A stretch of DNA of 64,000 nucleotides, from assembly GCF_030813715.1 (NCBI RefSeq), contig NZ_JAUSUZ010000001.1:1116001-1180000 (forward strand), written 5' to 3'. The DNA is from Catenuloplanes indicus. Lineage in GTDB: Bacteria; Actinomycetota; Actinomycetes; Mycobacteriales; Micromonosporaceae. Below the pieces are notes generated by a model that had not been told where the DNA came from, made no database searches, and saw only the letters and a program-made list of their open reading frames with translations. Shown here piece after piece: positions 52,390 to 60,507 of the stretch. Both the position numbers and the translations under genes were made by a program. The number at the start of each line of letters is the position of its first letter. Positions within the stretch are counted from its first letter, which is position 1.

Positions 52390-53532
52390 TCAGCTCGACT
52401 TCGCGATGAACGTCGGGTTCTCGATCAGGAACGTGCCGAGCGTGCCGTCCTTCGCCGCCGCCAGCATGTCCATCGACAGCGAATCCAGCGTCTCCGCGGA
52501 CGAGCCGTTCGCGTCCGTGACGGACCGGAACTGGCCGTTGTTCGTCTTGATCAGCATCAGGTCGTTCGCCGCCACGCCCTTCAGCGTGTAGATGAAGTCG
52601 ACGACCGGCGTGCCCTGCGTGTCCAGGATGAACGCCTCGCCCGCGGCCTGCACCAGCCCGTTGAGCTTGCCCAGGTCGGTCAGCACGCCGGACGACGTGG
52701 CCTGCTTCGCGATCGCCTTCATCAGCTGCTGCTGGTGCCGCTGCCGCCCGTAGTCACCGTCGCTGAGGCTCTTCCGGATGCGCGCGTAGTCCAGCGCCAG
52801 CGTGGAGCTCATCTTCCGGCAGCCGAGCTTGTGCACGTACGGCTCGTACCCGGCCGGCAGCCCGCGCACCTGGTCCGCGGCCTCGTCGTACCAGCCCTGG
52901 TAGAGGTGTCCCTCCGCGTTGATGCCGAGGTGGATCGAGGTGGCCTGCTCGTCGACACACATGTCGACGCCGCCCATCGCGTGGATGATCTTCTCGAACC
53001 CGCCGAAGTCGATCAGCGCCGCACCGTTGAACTTGATCCCAGTGATCTTGTTCAGCGTGTTCGCCAGCGACTCCATGCCGCGGGCCCGCTTCTCCTGCTC
53101 CGAGCCGTCCCCGTCGTACCCCACCGAGAACGACGAATTGATCTTCTGAATACCGCCCTGGAAACCGGTCTTCTCGTACGGCGGGATCTGCACGCTCCAG
53201 TCCCGCGGAATCGAGATCAGGTACGCCTGGTCGTGCGTCTCCGGTATGTGCAGGATGATGATCGTGTCCGCGAGCACCGACGTGGTCGCCGAGTCCTTGT
53301 CCCGCGCGTCGATGCCGGCCAGCAGCATGTTCACCGCGCCACTGATGTCGTTGCCCTCGTCGCCACCGGCCCCGGCCGCGTCCAGCAGCGAATCCGTGGT
53401 GATGCTGCTGGTCGCCGACGCGATCAGCGTCTGCGCCGCGACCAGCGTGCCACCGCTCGCCACGAGCAGCACCGCGCCGAAGATCAGGACTATCCGCGCC
53501 CACAGCGGATCCTTACGACGCTTGGACGCCAC
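52390..53532 (-). CDS. LytR-CpsA-Psr (LCP) family ligase
   Basis: 380 residues: basic cytoplasmic tail (MASKRRKDPLWAR), one membrane helix (IVLIFGAVLLVASGGTLVAA), then the extracellular LCP domain with MLLAGIDARDKDSATTSVLADTIIILHI, ISIPRDWSVQIPPY, KINSSFSVGYDGDG, FNGAALIDFGGFEKIIHAMGGVDMCVDE and LDYARIRKSLSDGDYGRQRHQQQLMKAI. The Asp/Arg set that binds pyrophosphate-lipid substrate (DxR in IDARD, IPRD, ARIR...GDYGRQRHQ) is intact. It attaches a polymer such as a teichoic-acid- or arabinogalactan-like chain to peptidoglycan. Cys in MCVDE and LGCRK probably pair. Confidence 0.94.
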   Translation of the reverse strand: MASKRRKDPLWARIVLIFGAVLLVASGGTLVAAQTLIASATSSITTDSLLDAAGAGGDEGNDISGAVNMLLAGIDARDKDSATTSVLADTIIILHIPETHDQAYLISIPRDWSVQIPPYEKTGFQGGIQKINSSFSVGYDGDGSEQEKRARGMESLANTLNKITGIKFNGAALIDFGGFEKIIHAMGGVDMCVDEQATSIHLGINAEGHLYQGWYDEAADQVRGLPAGYEPYVHKLGCRKMSSTLALDYARIRKSLSDGDYGRQRHQQQLMKAIAKQATSSGVLTDLGKLNGLVQAAGEAFILDTQGTPVVDFIYTLKGVAANDLMLIKTNNGQFRSVTDANGSSAETLDSLSMDMLAAAKDGTLGTFLIENPTFIAKSS

Positions 53533-54595
53533 TCGTCACCCTCTCGTCTTCCCCCGCCACCACCCGAAGCGCTCGAAAGGCTAGCAACCCACGGAGTGAC
53601 GCTTCAAGGTCGCTTTCGCGAGCACCCGGTGGCTCTGCGTCGATCTGCCCCTGTTCGCGCAAGTCCCGTCGCGCACCGGCGACAACCCGAAAATCAAGAC
53701 CAGGGTATCGGTCGTCGCCGGCGCTCCTCCCTGCCAGTCCCGCCTCAACACCGGTAATGCACACCCACTGCCCGCGATCCACGTGCTTCGCACGCGACCG
53801 GCCCCGGGCCGATGCCGGCGGTGCATGCTCGCATTCCCGGGGTCGCGCGGGCTTCGCACGCCACCGGTCCCGCACCAACGCCGGCGGTGCAGGCGGCATC
53901 GCCGGTGATCGCCCGCTTCGCCCGCCCGAGGCGGGCCGACGCCTGAGATGATCTTCCATCCGTGCGGGATTGAAGATCCAGGTGTGGTGGTGGCCGCTTC
54001 GCGCGGATCGAAGCAGCCGCCAGCGATGTCCAGATCTCGCACCGCACCACCGAGCCGGCGACCACCGCACCCCACGCCCGAAATATCGCGACATCGGGGA
54101 CGAGGCGCCCGCGACACTCCGCCGGCCAGGCGCGAAGGCGCCGCCGCCAGCCCTGTGGATTCCGCCGACACAGACCACCCGAAGGCGGAGCAAGATATGG
54201 CGATATTTCGGATGTGGCGTCGCACGCGCCGCGAAGCAGCGACGGCGCATCGCCACCGTGCAGCGCCGGGCCAGGCCGCGCCGCGCCGCCCGGCGCGGGT
54301 GCGGCGGTGGTGCTGTCCGGGTCGGGCGGGCCGCGCGTCCCTGGCCAGCGGAGATGCCGTTCGTTCGGTCCGGCGGGCATGGAGCAGACGCGGTGGGATG
54401 TCTCGCAAGAACCCAGTTCAGAGTCCATGATCAACTTAAGCTGAGCGGCATGGGGCACCGGTCCCGGTGCGGCACCGCCCGACCATGAGTTTCGGGCGCA
54501 ACGCGCTCGAAATATCGGCATTACTGTGCTTCCAGGAGGCGGGGGACGCAGGCACTAGTCTTGGCCGGACTGATCGACGGGGAGGATCGGGACCG
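53533..54595. repeat. Repeat-rich gene-free region holding mosaic element copy B
   Basis: About 1.06 kb with no convincing gene. 53755-54455 is copy B of the mosaic repeat described for 44.9-46.1 kb, same orientation, without the 81-nt hairpin and the 18-base tandem part. Three degenerate units around tgcttcgcacgc...acgccggcggtgca open it. The bases after the repeat contain the last cgaaatatcg word (54508-54517) and the leader of the Hsp70-like gene. The ORFs here (Arg/Ala/Pro-rich) look spurious. Confidence 0.8.
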
Positions 54596-56908
54596 GTGAG
54601 ACTCGGGATAGATTTCGGCACGTCCACGACCGCCGCGGTGACCGGCGACGGCAACCCGGTGCTGTTCGACGGCGTACCGTTGCTGCCGTCCGGCCTCTGT
54701 GCCGCCGGGGACCGGCTGATCACCGGAAGCGAGGCGCTGGGCCGGGCCTCGATCACACCGGACGCCTACGAACCGCACCCGAAGCGCCGCACCGGCGAGG
54801 GCTCGGTGCTGCTCGGCGCCTTCACGTTCCCGGTCGCGAAGCTGGTCGCCGCCGTGCTCGGCCGCGCGGCCGAGGAGGCCACGGTCGCCACCGGCGAGCC
54901 GGTGACCGCGCTCGTGCTCACCCACCCGGCCGCCTGGGGCACCGACCGGCAGCGCGTCCTCGCCGACGCGGCCCGCGAGGCCGGCCTGCCCGCGCCGGAG
55001 CTGCTGCCGGAGCCGGTCGCGGCCGCCAGCGCGCTGCCCGCTGCGGGCGGCGCGACGGTGCTGGTCTACGACTTCGGCGGCGGCACGTTCGACGCGACCG
55101 TCCTCACCCGCACCGGCGCCGGCCTCACGATCGCCGCCACCGAGAGCCTGCCGGACGCCGGTGGCCTCGCCGTCGACGACGCGCTGCTGGCCTGGCTGAC
55201 CACGGCCGTCCCGGCACCGGCCGGGGCCTGGCGGCGTCTGCTGGAACCGCGGACCTCCACCGACCGGCGGGCCGCCCGCCGCCTCCGCGACGACATCCGC
55301 GTGGCCAAGGAAACCCTCTCGGGTACGCCGTCGGCCACGCTGCGCGTACCGTCGCTGGACCGGGACGTGGTCATCACCCGCGAGCAGCTGGAGACACTCG
55401 CCGCGCCGATCATCGAGCGCACCGTCGCGACGTGCGTGTCCGTGCTGCGCGCGGCAGGTGCGGCCGCGCCCGCCGCGGTGATCATGATCGGCGGTTCCAG
55501 CCGCATCCCGCTGGCCGGCACGCTGCTGCACCGGGCGCTGGGCGTACCGCCGCTGCTACCGTCCGACCCGGAACTGACGGCCGTCACGGGCAGCATCACC
55601 GGCTCCGACCGGGCGGTCCCGCCCGTGTCGTCGCAGGCAGGCGTGCCGATGCCGGCCGGTCCGGCGATGCCGGCCGGTCTCGCCGGAGGCACAGCCGGCG
55701 CACTCCCGACCGGCGTGGATCCCTCCGGCACCACCGCGGCCGCCGCGGGTCTCGCCGCAGCCGGCACGCTTCCGTCCGGCGCGACCTCCTCCGTCGCCAC
55801 CGCCGCCGCGGGTCTCGCCGGAAGCGGTCCCGGCACCGCCGCCGAGGGCCCGGCCGGCGGGAACCCCTTCGGCACCACCGCCGGGACCGGCAGTCCGGCG
55901 CCTCGCGTCTCCAGCCCGGGCGACGCGGCCACGACCCCGATACCGGCTGTACCGCACCACACACCGGCCGCCTGGTCTCCGGGCCCGGCCGGTTCCGGCC
56001 ACGGCGACGCGGCACCGGTCTCCGGCGCCCCCGTCTCCGGCACACCGATCTCGGGAACGCCGGTCTCCGGGATGCCCGTCTCCGGTCCCCCCGTGTTCCC
56101 GCCGCCTTCGGAGCGCGACAACGCCACCGCGATCCGCCGATGGGCGATCGTCGCCGGGGCGGCCGCGGCCGTCGCCGCGATCGCCGCCGCCGCCACGCTG
56201 CTCGTCCCCGGTGACGACGACGCCCCCGGCACCGAGGTCGCGCTGCCGCCCGCCAGCGTGAGCGCCGCTCCCGGCCAGGGCTCGGTCACCACCGGCCAGC
56301 CGCGGACGTCCACCTCCGCGACCGCCTCCCCCACCCCGTCCGCGACCGCCGGTGCCGCCACGTCCGCGCCCGCCACCACCGCACCGGCCGCGCCGCCACC
56401 CGCGCGGAGCGCCACGTTCTCCGTCCCCGGGACGCTGTGTCCCGCGGTCCGCTACGGTGCGGTCGCCGCGCTCGTCGGTGAGCAGGTCAGCGCGCCGGTC
56501 CGGTCGAGTTTCGACCCGACCATCCCGGAGCTGCGCACCTGCCAGGCCGACTTCGTCACCGGCGGTTTCCAGGCACTGGCCATCTCGCTCGGCAGTGAGG
56601 CCGAGGCCCGCGACTACATGACGGGCGTCCGCGAGTTCGAGGCCGGTGGCGGCGGCATCGAGGGTGCCCGCCCCGAACTCACCGAACGGGACGCGGCCGC
56701 GCTCGGCGTCGGCCAGGAGTCGTTCAGCTTCGCCGCCGAGGCCCCGCACGGCACCCGCACCGGCCTGGTGCTGCGCAACGGCAACCTGGTGATGGAGTTC
56801 GAGATCTACGGTTACGACGCGCTGGTCGAGGACAGATCCAAGCGCGACACCGTCACGAACGCGATGGCGACCGCCGTCCGGGAGACGCTGCCGCAGCTGC
56901 GCTCATGA
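54596..56908 (+). CDS. Hsp70-like ATPase fused to linker, membrane helix and extracytoplasmic domain
   Basis: 770 residues from GTG 54596 (GGGGAGGA upstream). Residues 1-~345: Hsp70/actin-fold ATPase with phosphate-1 LGIDFGTSTTAAV, phosphate-2 LVYDFGGGTFDATVL and adenosine loop VIMIGGSSRIPLAG; no substrate-binding domain follows. Residues ~355-510: low-complexity Gly/Ala/Pro/Ser linker with APVSG-TPISG-TPVSG-MPVSG repeats. A membrane helix (WAIVAGAAAAVAAIAAAATLLV) comes next, then a Thr/Ser/Ala/Pro stalk and a ~150-residue domain with Cys residues in LCPAVRYG and LRTCQADF, and SLGSEAEARDYM, like DUF3558-type lipoprotein domains. It probably couples cytosolic ATP turnover to an outside interaction. 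Confidence 0.85.
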   Translation: MRLGIDFGTSTTAAVTGDGNPVLFDGVPLLPSGLCAAGDRLITGSEALGRASITPDAYEPHPKRRTGEGSVLLGAFTFPVAKLVAAVLGRAAEEATVATGEPVTALVLTHPAAWGTDRQRVLADAAREAGLPAPELLPEPVAAASALPAAGGATVLVYDFGGGTFDATVLTRTGAGLTIAATESLPDAGGLAVDDALLAWLTTAVPAPAGAWRRLLEPRTSTDRRAARRLRDDIRVAKETLSGTPSATLRVPSLDRDVVITREQLETLAAPIIERTVATCVSVLRAAGAAAPAAVIMIGGSSRIPLAGTLLHRALGVPPLLPSDPELTAVTGSITGSDRAVPPVSSQAGVPMPAGPAMPAGLAGGTAGALPTGVDPSGTTAAAAGLAAAGTLPSGATSSVATAAAGLAGSGPGTAAEGPAGGNPFGTTAGTGSPAPRVSSPGDAATTPIPAVPHHTPAAWSPGPAGSGHGDAAPVSGAPVSGTPISGTPVSGMPVSGPPVFPPPSERDNATAIRRWAIVAGAAAAVAAIAAAATLLVPGDDDAPGTEVALPPASVSAAPGQGSVTTGQPRTSTSATASPTPSATAGAATSAPATTAPAAPPPARSATFSVPGTLCPAVRYGAVAALVGEQVSAPVRSSFDPTIPELRTCQADFVTGGFQALAISLGSEAEARDYMTGVREFEAGGGGIEGARPELTERDAAALGVGQESFSFAAEAPHGTRTGLVLRNGNLVMEFEIYGYDALVEDRSKRDTVTNAMATAVRETLPQLRS

Positions 56909-57370
56909 CGCGTACCGCTGGACCAGCGCCGAGAGCGTGGCGGTGATCCCCTTCGCGTTCTGCGCCGGGAAGCCGAGCAGCCGCGCCATCAGCGGGGACC
57001 GGGACGTACCCCAGTCGAACGTCTCGGTCACCTCGGTGCGCCCGTCACCGGCGTCCGCGAACTCCCAGCGCCACCGGTGCCCGAGCGGATGCTGCCACTC
57101 GACCAGCCGGTTCTCGTCGTACCCGGTCACCACCGACGTGATCTTGTAGGGAACGCCCATCTGCCGCATCGGCACGGTGAACCGGTCCCCGGCCGCCAGG
57201 CGGTGCGGCCCTTCCACCGTGTCGGCCCGGACCGTACCGGACCCGTCCAGTTCCGCGTGCCGGTGCGGATCCGCCACCAGCGCGAACAGCTCGGCCACCG
57301 GCGCGTTCACGACTGCGCGCCGGGACACCCGGCGTTCCCCGGTGTCGACTGTGGTCACCGTGCCGCTCAT
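56903..57370 (-). CDS. SRPBCC-family polyketide cyclase/dehydrase-like protein
   Basis: 155 residues. Helix-grip fold: VSRRAVVNAPVAELFALVADPHRHAELDG, VPYKITSVVTGYDENRLVEWQHPLGHRWRWEF, RTEVTETFDWG, and a C-terminal helix KGITATLSALVQRYA. The fold binds a lipophilic ligand in a large cavity; members include aromatic polyketide cyclases and many stand-alone binding proteins. Catalytic residues are not apparent. Convergent with the Hsp70-like gene; their 3' ends overlap by 6 bases. Confidence 0.88.
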   Translation of the reverse strand: MSGTVTTVDTGERRVSRRAVVNAPVAELFALVADPHRHAELDGSGTVRADTVEGPHRLAAGDRFTVPMRQMGVPYKITSVVTGYDENRLVEWQHPLGHRWRWEFADAGDGRTEVTETFDWGTSRSPLMARLLGFPAQNAKGITATLSALVQRYAS

Positions 57371-57471
57371 CGGCGGTCCCTCCTGTCAGCCGACCGCATC
57401 GTACCGCGCGCGGCGCCCCGATCACGGCCTCCCGGTCACCGCGACGACGGCCGTGGCCAGGTGACCGCGGG

Positions 57472-57501
57472 CCGGCTCCGGGACGGTGTCCCCGGAGCCG
57501 G
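57472..57501 (-). terminator. Terminator-like hairpin after the NB-ARC/TPR gene
   Basis: 13-bp stem with a one-base bulge (57472-57484 with 57488-57501) just past the stop of the minus-strand NB-ARC gene. Confidence 0.6.
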
Positions 57502-57513
57502 TGCGTGCGGTCG

Positions 57514-60150
57514 TCAGTGAACCAGCCGCCGGCGGCCGGCCGGGCACTGGTGGGGTTCTTCGGGCAGCAGCTCGGCGAGCCGGTGTGCCGCGGGGTGGGC
57601 GCCGAGCCGTTCGAGGATGTCCCGGGCCGTCCGGAACGAGTCGCGGCCCGGCCGGTGCTCGCCCTGTGCGGTGAGACAGCGGCCGATACCCTCGTGCGCC
57701 CGGGCCTGTTCCTCGCCGTTGCCGGCCCGCTGCGCCAGCGCGAGCGCACGGCGGTGCTGTTCGAGCGCGCGGGCGGTACGGTTCCGGAGCCGGTTGAGGT
57801 CGCCCTGCGCGTTGAGCACCTCAGCCTGGCCGAGCGGATACTCCAGCGTCGTGAAGATCTCCAGCGCCGCACCGTGCGCGTCCTCGGCCGCGGCCGGGTC
57901 GCCGGCGAGCCGGTGCAGGATGCCGAGCTGGTTGAGCGTGCTCGCGTACCCGGCCTGGTTGCCCATCTCCCGGAACACCGACAGCGCGCCGCGGATCGCG
58001 TCGCCGGCCTGCTCATACCGTTCGAGCCCGCGGTACGCCCGTCCCAGATAGTTCAGGCAGTGCGCGATCCCGGAACGGGACCGCAGCCGGTCGTGCAGGG
58101 TCCGGGCCTCCTCCAGTGCCGTGGCCGCGCGGCCGTAATCGCCGAACTGGCAGTAGAGGTGACCCACGTAGTTCAGCGACACCGCGATGCCACGGGCGTC
58201 GTCGAGGACCCGGCACAGCTCCAGCGCGTGCTCGTGCAGTTCGACGGCCTCCTCGTTCTCCCCCAGGTTCTGCAGTCCGGCGCCGAGCCGGTTCAGCACG
58301 TCGGCGCAGGCCCGTGCGCTGCCGTGCGCGCGCAGGATCGCGGCCGCCTCGCGGAGCACCTCAACGGCCGCGCCGAACTCGCGGCCGGCCAGGTGCAGCG
58401 TGCCCAGTTCGGCGAGCGCCTCGCCCTCGCCCGCGCGGTCGCCGGACCGGCGCAGCAGGCTCAACGCCTGCTCCAGCTCGGCCCGGGCCGCGGCCCTCTC
58501 CCCGGCCGGCCGCCGCGCCGCCGCGAGCCGGACCAGCGTCGCCGCCTCCTCGGCCTCGGCGGGATGGTCGCGCAACGCGTCGAGTGCCGTCCCGAACGCG
58601 GCCTTCGCGGCCGGGTAGTCGCTGCGCAGGTACAGCACGGCGCCGAGTTCGCGCAGCGCCGAGGCCTGGGCCGGGTACGCGGCGTGACGTGCGGAGTTCT
58701 CGGCCGCGACCCGGTACAGCGTGATGGCCTGCTCCCACGGGCCGGCCTCGCGCAGGAACGCCGCCAGGCCGGTGGTCAGCCGAGCCATCAGTTCGTGCTC
58801 GTCCGTACGGGCCAGCGCGGCCACGCACGCCATCAGATTGACCCGCTCCCGCTGCAGCCAGCCCAGTGCCGCGACACGTGCCTCCACCCGCACCGGATCC
58901 GGCGGGTACGGCACCGCGAGCGCCCGGTCGGCCACGCCGACGCGCCGCTCGTAGTGGGTGGCCAGCCGAACCAGTGCCGCGACCTGTTCGGCCGGGACCG
59001 GGTTCCGGGACCGGGCGTAGTCGCCGATCAGGTCGTGCAGGTGATACCGGCCGCCGTCCCCCGCGACGACCAGGTGTTCCTCCACGAGCGCCTCCAGGAA
59101 CGCCTCCGCCCGCTCGGTACCGACGCCGGTCAGCGCGGCGGCGGCCGGGACGTCGACGTCCGCGCCCGGCAGCATGCCGAGACGCACCAGGAAGCGCCGG
59201 AGCGGCTTCGGCAGACGCCGGAACGACAGGTCGAACGCCGGGCCGACGGCCAGGTCCTCGGCTCGCATCCGGGTCGTCGGGTGCACCGCCCGGCGCAGCT
59301 CGCGCAGCAGGTCGGCCGCGTGGCGGTGCGGACGGGCCCGCAGTTGTGCCGCCAGCAGGCAGATCGGCAGCGGCAGCGTGCCACAGTCCCGCACGATCTC
59401 CGCTATCGCCGCCGCCTCGTCGCCGCGCGGGTCCCGGCCGGATCTGCGGGCGAAGAGGTCCATGGCGGCCTGCTCGGTCAGGGTCGGCAGCTCCAGCGGA
59501 TCCGTGGCGTGCCGCGCCATCAGGCCGGCCAGCCGTCGCCGGCTGGTCACCAGCACGACGCTGTCGCCACCGGCCGGCAGCAGCGGCGCCACCTGCGCGC
59601 TGTCCAGGGCGTTGTCGAGCACGATCACGCAGCGTCGTCCCGCCAGACGGCTGCGCCACTGTGCGGCGCGGGCCGCCGCACCGACGGCGATCTGGCCGGG
59701 CGCCACCGAATCCGCGACCAGCAGCTGATACAGGGCCTCGTCCGGCGTCATCGCGCGCCGGCCCTCGGCATGCCCGTTCAGCTCGACGAAGAACGACCCG
59801 TCCGGGTGCCGCGCGCTCAGGCGATGGGCTACGTGGACGGCGAGCGCGCTCTTGCCGACGCCCGGCATCCCGTCGATCAGGTGGAGCGAGTGCCCGGCCA
59901 TCAGCGTGGCCGTCTCGGCGTCCCGCCCGATCAGCGGCGTCGTGTCCCGTGGCAGCATCCGGGCCGGCCGGGGACGCTCGCCCGCCGTACCGAAGATGTA
60001 CTGGTTCCCGCCGGCCTGGAAGACCTCCGCGCCGCCGTCCGCCCGCAGCGACCGGCTCCCCTCCGTCTCATCGCCGGACATGACGGCCGCCGGCCACACT
60101 CGGCAGCCGATCGCGGCCGCCCCGTCGAAATCGTGATCCCCCGAAAGCAT
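57514..60150 (-). CDS. NB-ARC/TPR regulator without recognised DNA-binding domain
   Basis: About 878 residues if started at ATG 60150; other candidates are ATG 60210 and ATG 60081, and no ribosome site clearly decides. The typical vAGGDQ-like leader (EVFQAGGNQYIFG) is followed by LPRDTTPLIGRDAE, P-loop IDGMPGVGKSALAVHVAHRL, Walker B CVIVLDNALD, GTLPLPICLLA, winged helix YHLHDLIGDYARSR and a long TPR array of ~9 helical pairs (ALRELGAVLYLRSDYPAAKAAF, ALAELGTLHLAG ...). It resembles the NB-ARC-TPR half of AfsR. Divergent from the next NB-ARC gene. Confidence 0.85.
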   Translation of the reverse strand: MLSGDHDFDGAAAIGCRVWPAAVMSGDETEGSRSLRADGGAEVFQAGGNQYIFGTAGERPRPARMLPRDTTPLIGRDAETATLMAGHSLHLIDGMPGVGKSALAVHVAHRLSARHPDGSFFVELNGHAEGRRAMTPDEALYQLLVADSVAPGQIAVGAAARAAQWRSRLAGRRCVIVLDNALDSAQVAPLLPAGGDSVVLVTSRRRLAGLMARHATDPLELPTLTEQAAMDLFARRSGRDPRGDEAAAIAEIVRDCGTLPLPICLLAAQLRARPHRHAADLLRELRRAVHPTTRMRAEDLAVGPAFDLSFRRLPKPLRRFLVRLGMLPGADVDVPAAAALTGVGTERAEAFLEALVEEHLVVAGDGGRYHLHDLIGDYARSRNPVPAEQVAALVRLATHYERRVGVADRALAVPYPPDPVRVEARVAALGWLQRERVNLMACVAALARTDEHELMARLTTGLAAFLREAGPWEQAITLYRVAAENSARHAAYPAQASALRELGAVLYLRSDYPAAKAAFGTALDALRDHPAEAEEAATLVRLAAARRPAGERAAARAELEQALSLLRRSGDRAGEGEALAELGTLHLAGREFGAAVEVLREAAAILRAHGSARACADVLNRLGAGLQNLGENEEAVELHEHALELCRVLDDARGIAVSLNYVGHLYCQFGDYGRAATALEEARTLHDRLRSRSGIAHCLNYLGRAYRGLERYEQAGDAIRGALSVFREMGNQAGYASTLNQLGILHRLAGDPAAAEDAHGAALEIFTTLEYPLGQAEVLNAQGDLNRLRNRTARALEQHRRALALAQRAGNGEEQARAHEGIGRCLTAQGEHRPGRDSFRTARDILERLGAHPAAHRLAELLPEEPHQCPAGRRRLVH

Positions 60151-60507
60151 GCACTCGCATGATCCCCCCTGGCAGAACGGTGCCCGATGTGACTCACTTA
60201 TCATCACCACGGCTCACCAGTCAGATTCGTCCGCAGGCGGCACAGTGGAGCGCCCAGCACGGCGCCTCACCTGCAATTGCACAGGCAGACGCACGTTCGG
60301 CGCCGATGAACGTGCGTTCAGCTGGGGTGATTCGTTCGATCGCCCGATGCGGGATCGGCCATTCGCCGGACATTCATTCATTTTCATTCATCCACGCCGA
60401 TTCAGGATCTGCATATTTGACCAGCGACGTGATCACATTTTGGCGATCATCGATAGGTAATGCACTAGCCTCCTACCGGGACGGGTGATCCTTTCGGGGG
60501 GAGACGG
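60151..60507. promoter_or_regulatory. Divergent A/T-rich region between two NB-ARC genes
   Basis: 357 bases, A/T-rich particularly 60330-60470 (cattcattttcattcatccac), holding the promoters of both regulators. Repeated words ttcattca and tgcgttca occur but no clear dyad. The ORFs across it lack ribosome sites. Confidence 0.5.

Noticed and set aside
54078-54211. Insertion sequence at repeat copy B
   Set aside because: No transposase ORF; the unit is about 134 bases. Kept only as a non-autonomous-type repeat.
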